This document shows positions 8,505-16,996 of a stretch of DNA of 64,000 nucleotides, piece after piece. The notes beneath the pieces were generated by a model, which saw nothing but the letters and a program-made list of their open reading frames with translations, had not been told where the DNA came from and did not search any database. The translations under genes and the position numbers were made by a program. The first letter of the stretch is position 1. Every line of letters starts with the position of its first letter. This stretch comes from JAAYXS01 sp043820985 (lineage in GTDB: Bacteria; Planctomycetota; Phycisphaerae; UBA1845; Fen-1342): positions 1 to 64,000 of the forward strand of contig JBDRDH010000117.1 in NCBI GenBank assembly GCA_043820985.1. Reading direction: 5' to 3'.

Positions 8505-9959
8505 TCAGCGCCGCCGACGTGAACGCGGGAATCGGTCTCCGAGGGTTCGACGGGGGCGATTGCCTGCAGCCCCAGTGACTATCGTTTCGCACCGCGCTGC
8601 GCGCTGCCGGACGGGCGCAGCCGCTGATGGTTCGACGACAGCCGAGGATTCGCGGGCCGACACGACATTCGACTGCACAAGACCGGCCGCATCGACCCGG
8701 TTTAGTTCCCGGTTGATCAACCTCTCAATGTCGGTCAGCTCGCGGCCTTGCTCTGGTGTCACCAACGTGAGCGCGTGTCCGCTGTTGCCCATGCGGGCGG
8801 TGCGGCCGATGCGGTGGACGTAGACGGTCGGATCCACAGGGATGTCATAATTAACGATGTGAGAGACGCCCGTCACGTCGAGCCCACGCGAGGCCAGATC
8901 GGTCGCCACCAGCACCTTCAGCCGTCCCGCACGCAGGTCATTGAGCACACGCGTGCGGCGTCCCTGCGCGAGACCACCGTGGATTTCGGCACAGGCCACG
9001 TTCGCCCGCCCCAGTTTGCGCGAGACGTTGCTCGCCCCCCGTTTCGTGCGTGTAAAGACGATGGCGAGGTGCGGCGCGGTGCGCTTGAGGAACTTGCGCA
9101 GGGCCTCGAATTTGTCGCGTGTGTCAACGCTCAGGTAGTCCTGTTTGATCTCGTCGACCGTCAAGCAGTCGGCCGAGACGTTGATTTCGACGGGATCGCG
9201 CGTGAGGCCGTGCGCCAGCCGGCGGATTTCGTCGGTTATCGTGGCCGAGACGAAGATCGTCTGACGCTCGCGGGCCACTTTCGCCATGATGCGTCGGATG
9301 TCGTCGCGGAAACCGATGTCCAGCATCCGGTCGACTTCGTCCAGCACGGCCAGCTTCACGCCGCGCAGGTCGAGCGCCCCGCGCTGAATCAGATCAAGGA
9401 TGCGTCCGGGCGTGCCGACCACGATGTCGACCCCTTCCTTGAGCTCGCGCAGATTGGACCCGACGCTGGTTCCGCCGTAGACAACCAGCGTGCGTGGCGG
9501 CTTCTGGGGGCTCAGCATGTACACATGCTCGCCCACCTGCGCCGCAAGCTCGCGGGTCGGCACCAGCACCAGCGCCTGGGTCCCGAGACCGGGGTTCACG
9601 CGTTGCAGCAGGGGCAACGCAAACGCCGCGGTCTTGCCGGTACCCGTGCGGGCCTGGCCCAGGCAGTCCCTGCCCGCCAGAGCCGGCGGAATCAGTTCGC
9701 GCTGGATATCCGTCGGCGTCTGAAATCCGACCCGTTCCAACGCGGCAAGCAATGGGCGGGACAATCCCAGCTCGGCAAAGCCTACCTTTCCCGCGGCGGA
9801 TTCCAGCTTTCTCTGCTTGTTTGTGGTGTCATTGGATTGCCGTTCGAGGCACCGCATGCGGCGCCGTTTGCCAGCAGATGGTGGCGACAATCCTCGTTTG
9901 TTCTGTGACACGTGTTCTGCTTTATAACCCTGTACTACGTGGGTCAATGAATACTCCAT
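8505..9959 (-). CDS. DEAD-box type ATP-dependent RNA helicase (RhlE-like) with DEVD motif
   Basis: 484 residues. The Q motif runs from F61 to PTDIQ at 82-86, motif I is ARTGTGKT at 103-110, PTREL at 134-138, motif II DEVD at 207-210 (normally DEAD), motif III SAT at 238-240, and motif VI HRIGRTAR in the second RecA domain. The tail ends in a basic RSRRRR stretch that probably binds RNA. It would unwind structured RNA in ribosome assembly or decay. An alternative start is the ATG at 9857 (residue 35), just before conserved sequence begins, so the first 34 residues are uncertain. The next minus-strand gene upstream, at 10.2 kb, encodes an RRM protein, a functionally fitting neighbour. Confidence 0.92.
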   Translation of the reverse strand: MEYSLTHVVQGYKAEHVSQNKRGLSPPSAGKRRRMRCLERQSNDTTNKQRKLESAAGKVGFAELGLSRPLLAALERVGFQTPTDIQRELIPPALAGRDCLGQARTGTGKTAAFALPLLQRVNPGLGTQALVLVPTRELAAQVGEHVYMLSPQKPPRTLVVYGGTSVGSNLRELKEGVDIVVGTPGRILDLIQRGALDLRGVKLAVLDEVDRMLDIGFRDDIRRIMAKVARERQTIFVSATITDEIRRLAHGLTRDPVEINVSADCLTVDEIKQDYLSVDTRDKFEALRKFLKRTAPHLAIVFTRTKRGASNVSRKLGRANVACAEIHGGLAQGRRTRVLNDLRAGRLKVLVATDLASRGLDVTGVSHIVNYDIPVDPTVYVHRIGRTARMGNSGHALTLVTPEQGRELTDIERLINRELNRVDAAGLVQSNVVSARESSAVVEPSAAAPVRQRAARCETIVTGAAGNRPRRTLGDRFPRSRRRR

Positions 9960-10154
9960 CGGCCGGGCGGTGCCTCGGCCGCTTGTTGGTTAAGGAAATA
10001 GTGTCGATCGATACTGGAGGTCTACCCCCACGGACTTCGCCAGTCCGCCAGCGTTCGATTTATTGTGTGAAGGATGATAATGTTGTCCGGAATCGCCGAA
10101 TTGCCCACGGCGCGCTCATTCAACTCCTGGTCCGCAACGCGGAACTGCAAGATA

Positions 10155-10187
10155 AGGGAAGGCCACCGTTGGCAGCCCTCCCTTTTT
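10155..10187 (+). terminator. intrinsic terminator-like hairpin on the plus strand
   Basis: AGGGAAGGC at 10155-10163 can pair with GCCCTCCCT at 10175-10183 with one mismatch, followed directly by five T at 10183-10187. No plus-strand gene ends here. It may terminate a small RNA transcribed from about 10.0 kb, or act on the minus strand after the RRM gene, where the T tract is missing. Confidence 0.4.
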
Positions 10188-10207
10188 CTGTTGGCATCAG
10201 GCAATCC

Positions 10208-10519
10208 CTAGCGGCCTCCGCCGTAGCCACGACCGCCACCGCCACCGTATCCGCCGCCGCCACTGCGCGGTGCGCGCGGCTTGGCTTCGTTAACGGTGAG
10301 GGCGCGCCCGCTGTGATCTTGCCCGTTGAGAGCGCTGATCGCGGTTTGCGCATCGGCATCGGAGTCCATCTCAACGAATCCGAATCCTTTGCTCTGGCCC
10401 GTTGAGCGGTCTTCGATGACCTGCGCGCTGGTAACCGTGCCGTGCGGTGAGAACATCTGCTCCAAATCGGAGCTGCTCACGCCGTAACCCAAATTCCCGA
10501 CATACAACTTTTTGCCCAT
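10208..10519 (-). CDS. RRM RNA-binding protein with glycine-rich tail
   Basis: 103 residues with one RNA recognition motif: RNP2 LYVGNL at 5-10 and RNP1 KGFGFVEM at 44-51, then a Gly/Tyr/Arg tail at about 86-103. Small bacterial RRM proteins of this kind bind single-stranded RNA and are common in cyanobacteria and planctomycetes. The ATG at 10519 is chosen because AGGAGA sits at ideal distance upstream; the frame stays open to 10600, but without conserved sequence. A paralogue lies at 16997-17278. Confidence 0.92.
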   Translation of the reverse strand: MGKKLYVGNLGYGVSSSDLEQMFSPHGTVTSAQVIEDRSTGQSKGFGFVEMDSDADAQTAISALNGQDHSGRALTVNEAKPRAPRSGGGGYGGGGGRGYGGGR

Positions 10520-11064
10520 CGCATTTCTCCTGTGAATGGCAAATCCGACCCTTGCTTTACTTTCAGGATCGTAATTGAAAGTGACCGTGGTTTCGGCCAA
10601 AAAGGAGGGAAGGCGATCTAGGCGATGAAATGCGGGACTTGCGAATCAAATATCACGCTTCGGCCTCGTTCGTCAGTCCGACCGCCAGTATTGTACCACG
10701 AATCCCAAGAAAGTACAGCAATCATTTTTCACACGTTTTGCCCCTGGCTGGTCTGGATCGATGATTTCTTAGTGAATTCAGCTCCCGCATGGCCGCTTCG
10801 ACAGCCTTTTACACCACTTCGTTCGCAGTCGCTCCTGCCCATCTGCTCGTGGATTCGCTCAATACCCATGCGGACTCCGTCCGTCAGGAGTGATCTCGTC
10901 AAGCAGCCGACCAATTGGAAGTGGTTCTGGAAGACTTGGCCGAACGTGCCGATTCCTATGGTGTCGCGTTTACCCGAGCATCCCCATCGCTCAAGAGCAG
11001 TGCGACCTTAAAGGTCCCCGAAGGGCACTGTTTGAAAGCAGTGGCACACACTGCGGGGCTCGGG
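10520..11064. other. intergenic region, no convincing gene
   Basis: The first 100 bases are the leader of the RRM gene and contain CTTTCA / TGAAAG in inverted orientation. From 10789 a plus-strand frame reads as plausible protein for 34 codons, hits TGA at 10891, and continues in the same frame to 11109. It matches nothing I recognise and lacks a ribosome-binding site. I see no promoter or RNA gene I can support. Confidence 0.35.
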
Positions 11065-12531
11065 TCATACTTCCGCCATGCTCGACTGCGGCGTGACTAC
11101 AACTGGTAACGGGATCCGCGGCGGGGTGGAACGCGGCTCGTCATGGTGGTGATCGGCGGTGACGGGGCGCTGCTGCACGGCGACGAAGTCCAGGCAGTTC
11201 TTACGACTTTGGCGAAGGTTGCTGCGATAGGACAGATTGGCCACCAAGGCGGTCAGTGGCTGGCGCCGGTGCCACAGGCTGCCCCAGACGCGGCGCAGCG
11301 TGTTCCTCAGCGAATAGAACGTGTGGTCGCAGGTCTCCATTTCCGCAACGATGTCCGCGCTGGAAAAGTGCCGGTAGCGGGCCACGGGGAACGTCAGCGT
11401 GTAGTGCCGCCAGTCTTCCGGAAACCGGTCGGCGGCGATGCGACCCTGGGCCGCGAGCTCGTCCCACAGCCGCGTACCGGGCAACGGCGTAAGGTACAAC
11501 GTGTTGAGGACATCCACGCCGTAGTGCCTGGCCGCCGCCACAATTTGTTGGCCGATGCCGGGTTCGTCCGAGTCCAGACCCATGATGAACGAGCCGGCGA
11601 CGAGGATCTTGTGCCGCTGGATGCGGCGGACCGACGCGGCGAAGTCGCGGTCGCTGGCGAGGTTGAACTTCTTGCCGACTTCCTTCAAGCCCGCGACTGT
11701 CGACGACTCAAAGCCGATGAAGACGCCGACACAGCCGGCCTGCGCGGCCAGCGCCAGCAGTTCCTCGTCGTCGGCCATGTTGATCGTCACCTGGGCGATC
11801 CACCGCTTGCGCAGCTTCGCCTGGATCATGGCGCGGAACAGGTCCTTCGTCCGGGTAAGGTGGTTGCGACTCGTGCCGATCAGGTTGTCGTCCACGACCA
11901 GAACGATCTTTTCCCGGATTGTGCCGAACTCGCGCACGACGTCGGCGACGGGCCGTTGCCGATAGCGGAATCCGTTGAACGCCGTCACGCTGCAGAAGCT
12001 GCAATTGAGCGGACAGCCCCGCGTGGTCTGAATTGAGCCGAAGGCGTAATCGCCGGTGAGCAGGTCATGCCGGGCGGGCGGCACTCCGTCCATCTCCGCA
12101 TACGCCCCCTTATAAAGGGGCCGCAAGGCGCCCTGGCGGGCGTCGGCCAGCACTTGCGCCCAGACGGACTCGGCCTCCCCCGTCACCACCGAGTTCACAC
12201 GGGCCGCGGCCTCTTCAGTGCACATGGTGGCATGAATGCCGCCCATCACGACCGGTACACCGCGGCCGCGGAATTGCGCCGCGACCTCGTATGCCCGGTT
12301 CGCCTGTGAGGTGAACGCGGTCACGCCCACCAGGTCCGGGCGCGGCAGGTTCTCGTAATCAGGCGCGTGGACATTCTCGTCGAAGATCGTAATCTTCCAC
12401 TCCGGCGGGGTCAGCGCGGCGAGGGTCAGCAGGCCCAGTGGCTTCCAGACCCGGTAGCGATTCCACCGACTTCTCTTGATGTCGGTTAAGCCTACCAGGG
12501 GATTTCGGGGATTGATCAGGTAAAGGTGGAT
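11065..12531 (-). CDS. B12-binding domain radical SAM protein, apparent AUC start
   Basis: 488 residues if translation begins at the ATC at 12531-12529. A cobalamin-binding Rossmann domain fills about 1-130, beginning IHLYLINPRNPLV and including VMGGIHATM. The radical SAM domain carries the [4Fe-4S] cysteines in RGCPLNCSFC at about 173, 177 and 180, and continues with VVDDNLIG and IGFESS. No ATG, GTG or TTG occurs in frame before the GTG at 12330, which lies inside the B12 domain. The ATC has AAGGA eight bases upstream and sits where relatives have their initiator Met (recalled, not aligned). A start at 12330 would give 421 residues with a damaged domain. It follows the other radical SAM gene by 189 bases. 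Substrate unknown; members of this class methylate or rearrange unactivated carbons. Confidence 0.8.
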   Translation of the reverse strand: MHLYLINPRNPLVGLTDIKRSRWNRYRVWKPLGLLTLAALTPPEWKITIFDENVHAPDYENLPRPDLVGVTAFTSQANRAYEVAAQFRGRGVPVVMGGIHATMCTEEAAARVNSVVTGEAESVWAQVLADARQGALRPLYKGAYAEMDGVPPARHDLLTGDYAFGSIQTTRGCPLNCSFCSVTAFNGFRYRQRPVADVVREFGTIREKIVLVVDDNLIGTSRNHLTRTKDLFRAMIQAKLRKRWIAQVTINMADDEELLALAAQAGCVGVFIGFESSTVAGLKEVGKKFNLASDRDFAASVRRIQRHKILVAGSFIMGLDSDEPGIGQQIVAAARHYGVDVLNTLYLTPLPGTRLWDELAAQGRIAADRFPEDWRHYTLTFPVARYRHFSSADIVAEMETCDHTFYSLRNTLRRVWGSLWHRRQPLTALVANLSYRSNLRQSRKNCLDFVAVQQRPVTADHHHDEPRSTPPRIPLPVVVTPQSSMAEV

Positions 12532-12720
12532 AGTTGTAGTCCTTTCAGGGTTCGCGGCTTCGGGCTGGATTGACCAATGCGTTCCACGGGATCTGCTTCA
12601 CGCGCTCGATGGCGTAATGCCCGCGGCAGCGAACGCCTGCCCGGAGTACCGGGCTCTGGTCGCACGGCCTTGTGCACGCGTTGTTTCGGCGAGAGCTTCT
12701 GGTTGATTCGATATTCGACT

Positions 12721-14601
12721 TCATGTTACGGCGGCAACTGCTCTGCTCGCGGTGTCCAGCGGGATCGGCGACGACGCGACCTGCAGCGCGTCGAGGGACG
12801 AAACATGCTCGACCGCCCAGTTGATCTCTTTGCCACTTACGGTATCGATCATGGGGATGCGGGCCGCGGCCAGGCCATCGTAGACTTTGACCGGACCGCG
12901 TTTGAGTTGCCAGGCCCAGGCGAGCATCTTGGGGATCGTCAGCAACAGCCCGATCTGCCCGATAAGTTGATGCATGAGACGTTTCGGGGAAACAGAGTCC
13001 TTACGAATTTCAAACAGCGCGCGGACGGTATTGATAGGGTTGTAGAAGGTGACATAAGCGCGCAGCAGGTTCAACTGCTGCTGCCAGGGCTGGGGATGTC
13101 GTGACGCCACGACGTGATTGCCATCCTGAAATGCATTCGGCACGGGCCTCCCGCCCACTCGCTGGAAGACAGCCCGGGAAGTCAAGGCCGATTCCAGGCT
13201 CCGCGTGCCAATGGCCGGCCCCAGGTACGTACATTGATAACTGACCGCACCCTGCTCGAACACGTAACGCGCCTGGTTCAGGAGGCCGGAGAGGTTGCCC
13301 GGAGCTGAACGCAGGGGCTGCGTGTCGCTGTGGATCATCATCGCGTGCGGCTGAATGCCGAGCTTGTGCATCAACGCGAAGAGCTGCGCGGTACGGTCCG
13401 CGCTCTGGCCCTTCTTCACGAGTTCGCCGGTGAGATCCTCGATCCCGAACCACAGCCCGCGCAGGCCGGCCTTGCGGCACATGGGCAGCAGATCCTGATT
13501 CTTGAAGACATCCGCCTGCGTCGCTTCCGTGTAAAACCTGATCCGTTTGCCGAGCGTTACACCGCCAGTGGTGGTCCTCCCGAGCTCGCTCATAAGCGCT
13601 TCGGCCGTGTCGCGATCATTGAAGAAGTTATCATCGGTTCCGAAGAACGCGCCGATGCCGAAGTTCTCATGGATGTGCTTGATCTCAGCCACCCACCGCT
13701 TGGGGCTCTTGTGCCGCCAGGTCCGCTGGTTGGCCGCGGGAATCGGGCAGTAGGGGCAGTTGAACCGGCAGCCCTGCGTCGCGATCACCGCGGCGATGGG
13801 CGACAGTCTCCCGACGCGCTTCGGCGTGCACGGCCGCGCGGCCATCGTCCGCCGGTGGTGCGGCGGCTCGATCATGCGGTAGCCCGCATCGGGCATCGGG
13901 AATTCGTCCAAGTCACGCAGGAGCCGCTGCATGCCGGTGTTGATGGCGATCGGTTCGCAAGCATGCGCGTCCGGCGACAGATAAGCCAGCCCCGGGACGC
14001 TCTTGAGCCTGTCCGTCAGCCGCGCCTGCTCGAAAGCGTCGCGCGCCGTCAGATTGGTTCCACGATCGGCCAGGATCGTGTGCAACAGGTCCAGGAGCAC
14101 AAACGCCTCGCCGGTCACGACGCAGTCGGCACCGATGCCCGGCTTTGGGCCGAGTTCGAAGAAGTCGGTCGGCTCGTAGATGGCCTTTGGCCCGCCGGCC
14201 AGGATCAGCGGACGAGCATCACCCATCCGGTGCGCGTCTCGAACCAGCGCGTATGCCGGCTCGGCGTGCACTTGCATGGACGATACCAGCAGGATGTCGA
14301 GCGGCCGGCCGTTCAGTCGCATCCGGCTGGGCAGGACATTCGGCGACCACTGCTGCAACACGATGCGAAGGTTGGCAAAGCCCGCCTCGTGCAATACATC
14401 TCCCAGCAGACGGACAGAGCATGGCACCATGCGCTTGTCCGCGTACCAGAATGGCAGCATGCGCGTGCGGAAGTCGAACGCATGGATGATTCCGATGGCC
14501 AGCTCGTGGGCGTGCGTAAGTTGCCGCAGCGCATGGACGCGCTCCCGGAACTCGCCGTCCGGCAGATAGATGTCATCACGGGCTCGTCTTGGGAGTTCCA
14601 T
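12721..14601 (-). CDS. B12-binding domain radical SAM protein
   Basis: 626 residues. The N-terminal part up to about 200 contains a B12-binding type Rossmann fold (LDILLVSSMQVH, PLILAGGPKAIYEP, DCVVTGEAF), though the cobalamin-ligand DxHxxG motif is not evident. The radical SAM core starts at about 272 with GCRFNCPYC, cysteines at 278, 282 and 285, followed by FFGTDDNFFND and GLWFGIEDLTGELVKKGQ. A C-terminal helical region of about 120 residues follows. It starts three bases after the small HesB-like gene ends, so the two are surely co-transcribed. Two B12 radical SAM proteins in tandem suggest two sequential modifications of one compound, possibly a lipid (inference). Confidence 0.88.
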   Translation of the reverse strand: MELPRRARDDIYLPDGEFRERVHALRQLTHAHELAIGIIHAFDFRTRMLPFWYADKRMVPCSVRLLGDVLHEAGFANLRIVLQQWSPNVLPSRMRLNGRPLDILLVSSMQVHAEPAYALVRDAHRMGDARPLILAGGPKAIYEPTDFFELGPKPGIGADCVVTGEAFVLLDLLHTILADRGTNLTARDAFEQARLTDRLKSVPGLAYLSPDAHACEPIAINTGMQRLLRDLDEFPMPDAGYRMIEPPHHRRTMAARPCTPKRVGRLSPIAAVIATQGCRFNCPYCPIPAANQRTWRHKSPKRWVAEIKHIHENFGIGAFFGTDDNFFNDRDTAEALMSELGRTTTGGVTLGKRIRFYTEATQADVFKNQDLLPMCRKAGLRGLWFGIEDLTGELVKKGQSADRTAQLFALMHKLGIQPHAMMIHSDTQPLRSAPGNLSGLLNQARYVFEQGAVSYQCTYLGPAIGTRSLESALTSRAVFQRVGGRPVPNAFQDGNHVVASRHPQPWQQQLNLLRAYVTFYNPINTVRALFEIRKDSVSPKRLMHQLIGQIGLLLTIPKMLAWAWQLKRGPVKVYDGLAAARIPMIDTVSGKEINWAVEHVSSLDALQVASSPIPLDTASRAVAAVT

Positions 14602-14604
14602 CGC

Positions 14605-14889
14605 TCAGTCCCGGCGACGTTCGTTGCGATACAGCCTGAGTCCCGACCTTTGGCCGCTCTTTCGAGTGCCCAACGTCATGCTCGCCATCGCTTTCGATAC
14701 GGTCTCATCCAACAACAGCACCTTTCGGCCATCGTGGGTAAACGCTGTGTCGCCGGCGGATTCATGGTCGAGGCGCAGCGTCCAGCCGCCCTCCCGACGC
14801 GTGAATCTCAGGGCCATGCCGTCCGTCGCCTCCTTGCGGGCGAGCCTGCGGGCCAACCGGTTAAGTGCGGGATTCGTTACCGTCAGCAT
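14605..14889 (-). CDS. small HesB/IscA-like protein lacking cysteines
   Basis: 94 residues. The pattern LTVTNPAL, an Arg-rich helix, then GGWTLRLD, AGDTAFTHDGRKVLLLDE resembles the beta-rich fold of HesB/IscA-type proteins, but the metal-binding cysteines are absent. A role in iron-sulfur assembly should not be assumed. A paralogous C-terminal fragment (AGDTTFPDEGRTVLRLD) occurs at 16816-16968. It is followed after three bases by a radical SAM gene and preceded by an MpsC-like gene. The assignment rests on motif memory only. Confidence 0.55.
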   Translation of the reverse strand: MLTVTNPALNRLARRLARKEATDGMALRFTRREGGWTLRLDHESAGDTAFTHDGRKVLLLDETVSKAMASMTLGTRKSGQRSGLRLYRNERRRD

Positions 14890-14995
14890 GTTTCACCATC
14901 CATTCGTCTTGCGAGATTGATAGCAGCACGGTGGGCGCCCCGAACTGGCGACGCCAACGCCACCCGCACCGCGCTTCCCAACCCTCCATAGAGCC

Positions 14996-15427
14996 TCATG
15001 TTCCAACCTGTCCTTTTCCAGAAGGTCTGTTGTTGCTCCAAACGTCCGTCGCGACGTTATCCGCTAGCAGAAACACCTGCACCACTGTTCCGCTCGCGAA
15101 AGTTCTGGCCGCCGTTCCCATGTTCGGCTCGATCTCCGCCGTCGCCTCACACACCTTCACGCCAGTGATCCGTTCGATCTCTAGCCGAAGCGTGCCCACT
15201 GCGGTGGCGAAGAGCTGTCGGTGAAACTCTCGTAGCTGCGCTGCACCGTCCGGGTCTTTGGCCAGGGCCCTCTCGGCTTCCGACAAGGCACCGTGTATCG
15301 TGATGACCAGCGTGTCATCGCTCAGGACCACGGTCACCGACTTCGGACGGTGGCCAGTGCGCTCTTGCTCGAACGCTTTGGCCACTTGGGCAATCTGCTG
15401 TGCCATCCTCGACCTGGGCTTGTCCAA
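14996..15427 (-). CDS. DUF2294 / MpsC-like protein
   Basis: 143 residues with the DUF2294 layout: an N-terminal helix (AKAFEQERTGHRPKSVTVVLSD), a beta strand with DTLVITIHGALSEAE, a long helix containing REFHRQLF, and a terminal ITGVKV segment. In Gram-positive bacteria one member, MpsC, is reported as part of a membrane-potential generating system; most members are uncharacterised. The TTG at 15427 is preferred to the ATG at 15406 because AAGGA lies seven bases upstream of it. A terminator-like hairpin sits in its leader (15473-15522). A paralogue is divergently encoded at 15704-16087. Confidence 0.72.
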   Translation of the reverse strand: MDKPRSRMAQQIAQVAKAFEQERTGHRPKSVTVVLSDDTLVITIHGALSEAERALAKDPDGAAQLREFHRQLFATAVGTLRLEIERITGVKVCEATAEIEPNMGTAARTFASGTVVQVFLLADNVATDVWSNNRPSGKGQVGT

Positions 15428-15472
15428 TTAAACGTCCTTGGCGGCCGCTGTCGTCCGTGAAAGCGAAGCCAC

Positions 15473-15522
15473 AAAAAAGCCGACGTGGCCGAACACCCGG
15501 AAGTATTCGACCACATCGGCTT
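15473..15522 (-). terminator. strong hairpin with U tract in the leader of the MpsC-like gene
   Basis: Read on the minus strand, a 12-bp stem with one mismatch (15511-15522 pairing with 15477-15488, loop 22 bases) ends in a T run formed by 15478-15473. Its 3' end is 46 bases upstream of the start codon at 15427. It therefore lies in a leader rather than behind a gene, an attenuator-like position. It could alternatively insulate the gene from upstream transcription. Confidence 0.5.
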
Positions 15523-15703
15523 ACTCGTTAACGGGCCCCCCGGCATGGCCGGGTTGCCTTTCAAAGCGTCATCCGATGTCTGCGCGTCAAACCGCGATTG
15601 GAGCCCTTGGGGGGGTTCACGCTAGCTCCATTACCAATTATTATAACGTTCAGCGTAAGAAACGCAAGCGGACCTCCGCGTATCGCAACACGTTGAGGAC
15701 ACC

Positions 15704-16087
15704 ATGATGAAGACCCAGGGAGAAATCGAAGCCGCGATCTGTGAGGGTCTCCGCCGCTTCGAGCAGGAATACATGGGCCGTGGACCCAAGGATATCCACA
15801 CGCACCTGATCGGCGATCTTCTCATCGCCCGTCTCTTGGGTGTTTTGACCGCGGCCGAACAGCAATTGGTCGGCGCGCTCCCGGCGGAGAAAGGGAGAGA
15901 GTTGCTCAAGCAGGTCAGAACGCAGTTGATCGAAACGGGCCGGCCGGTCCTGGAAGCGATGGTTCAGGAGGTCACCGGCGTGAAGATCGTCAGCCTCCAC
16001 CACGATATCAGCACATTGACCGGCGAGGAGATCGTGCTCTTCACCCTGGCCACCTCGCCGGTGTTCCGCGAGAAGAAGTCCAAGTAA
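15704..16087 (+). CDS. DUF2294 / MpsC-like protein (paralogue)
   Basis: 127 residues with the same architecture as the 14996-15427 product: EAAICEGLRRFEQEYMGRGPKDIHTHLIGDLL, then VLTAAEQQL, a long helix, and VQEVTGVKIVSLHHDIS near the end. The two copies are divergently oriented around a 276-base spacer that holds the hairpin at 15473-15522. TATAAC at about 15642 could be a -10 element, but no -35 fits well. The gene ends convergently against a small basic-protein gene. Confidence 0.75.
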   Translation: MMKTQGEIEAAICEGLRRFEQEYMGRGPKDIHTHLIGDLLIARLLGVLTAAEQQLVGALPAEKGRELLKQVRTQLIETGRPVLEAMVQEVTGVKIVSLHHDISTLTGEEIVLFTLATSPVFREKKSK

Positions 16088-16112
16088 GAAGCCACTGACA
16101 AACGTTCGCCCG

Positions 16113-16310
16113 CTACTCGCCAAGGTTAGCGGTTCCCTCGTCCGCATCACGCGAAACTTCCTCTTCATCGACCAGCGGTGAGTCGCCCGGTTCCTCGCGG
16201 TTCTGGCGGCGTTCCCGTTTCTGCGCCGCTTTCGCCGCCTTATCGAGTTCACGTTGCCGTTTCTGATGTTCGCGTTGGCGCTTCTGAACGGACGGTCGCT
16301 TCCGTGCCAT
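16113..16310 (-). CDS. small highly charged protein (65 residues)
   Basis: 65 residues. The N-terminal two thirds is a basic helix rich in Lys, Arg, Gln and Glu (RKRPSVQKRQREHQKRQREL); the C-terminal third is acidic. AAGGGAG lies five bases before the ATG, which argues for real translation. Such charged small proteins often associate with RNA or ribosomes, but no family was recognised. It is last in the minus-strand row that begins with the RRM gene at 17278. Confidence 0.6.
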   Translation of the reverse strand: MARKRPSVQKRQREHQKRQRELDKAAKAAQKRERRQNREEPGDSPLVDEEEVSRDADEGTANLGE

Positions 16311-16435
16311 CTTGACTCCCTTATGGGTTAATCACTTGCGTCCGGCCGGCATCGCATCGCCGTCGAGCGAACGTCGAGAATACCGGCCATGGCTCCGGCG
16401 GGTTGCGTGAGCGCGGCAGGGCAATGCGCGCCCCC

Positions 16436-16807
16436 TCAGCCATCCGCTCGGTTACCACTGTTCCAAACTGGCATCGCCTCGAGTCGCTCGCGCAACGTGT
16501 CGAACGTGGTGTCGGCCCGATCGTTGAAGTCTTGCAGCGCCGCCATCGCGTCGATACTCGTGTCGCGCATCGGCCAGCCGACGGCCTTTCGTTTCCCGAC
16601 GATGTGCCGTTCCATCTGTCCGAAGAGCACGCAGGCGCGCTGCCAGCCGAACAGCCGGCAGAGCGCCCCGGTGATATCCCACGCCACGGCCGCGTCGTCG
16701 TCGTAAGTCACCGGATCGCCGTTGGCATCGTGCGCCTCGGCCTCACGGCACCACTTGCCGTGGTGCGCAAGCAGCGCGAGCAACTGTGTTTTTTCTTCGG
16801 GCATCAT
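16436..16807 (-). CDS. DUF6197-like protein
   Basis: 123 residues. The spacing of WCREAEAHDANG, AVAWDITGALCRLFGW and, near the end, AALQDFNDRADTTFD matches the W-C / A-W-x-GA / W-or-F-ND pattern I associate with DUF6197 proteins, a family of unknown function. No signal peptide or membrane segment is seen. It is preceded by the HesB-like fragment and the RRM gene on the same strand. Confidence 0.5.
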   Translation of the reverse strand: MMPEEKTQLLALLAHHGKWCREAEAHDANGDPVTYDDDAAVAWDITGALCRLFGWQRACVLFGQMERHIVGKRKAVGWPMRDTSIDAMAALQDFNDRADTTFDTLRERLEAMPVWNSGNRADG

Positions 16808-16815
16808 CGCCGAGG

Positions 16816-16968
16816 TTACTCGCCTTCCTTTGGCTGTCGCAGTGTCAGCTTCGCATCCTCGAGTTCGAGCGTGTCTTTGATGAGTAGCTCCGACACCTGG
16901 GCGTCCAGCCGCAAGACCGTTCGGCCTTCGTCCGGAAATGTCGTGTCGCCCGCCCGCTCGCTATCCAT
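16816..16968 (-). pseudogene. C-terminal fragment of the HesB-like family
   Basis: A 50-codon frame from the ATG at 16968 encodes AGDTTFPDEGRTVLRLD followed by an acidic tail. This parallels the second half of the 94-residue protein at 14605-14889. The N-terminal half is missing: the upstream sequence runs straight into the RRM gene, whose stop is at 16997. It may be a remnant of a duplication or a shortened functional gene. Confidence 0.5.
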
Positions 16969-16996
16969 GCACCGCGTAGTCCGTGCGACGACAGGC

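Noticed and set aside
10789..11109. Plus-strand gene in two pieces around a TGA at 10891
   Set aside because: The translation reads plausibly but has no ribosome-binding site, no known motif, and partly overlaps the end of a minus-strand gene.
13330..14991. 553-codon plus-strand frame opposite the radical SAM gene
   Set aside because: It is the antisense of a gene with intact family motifs and its translation has no domain-like features.
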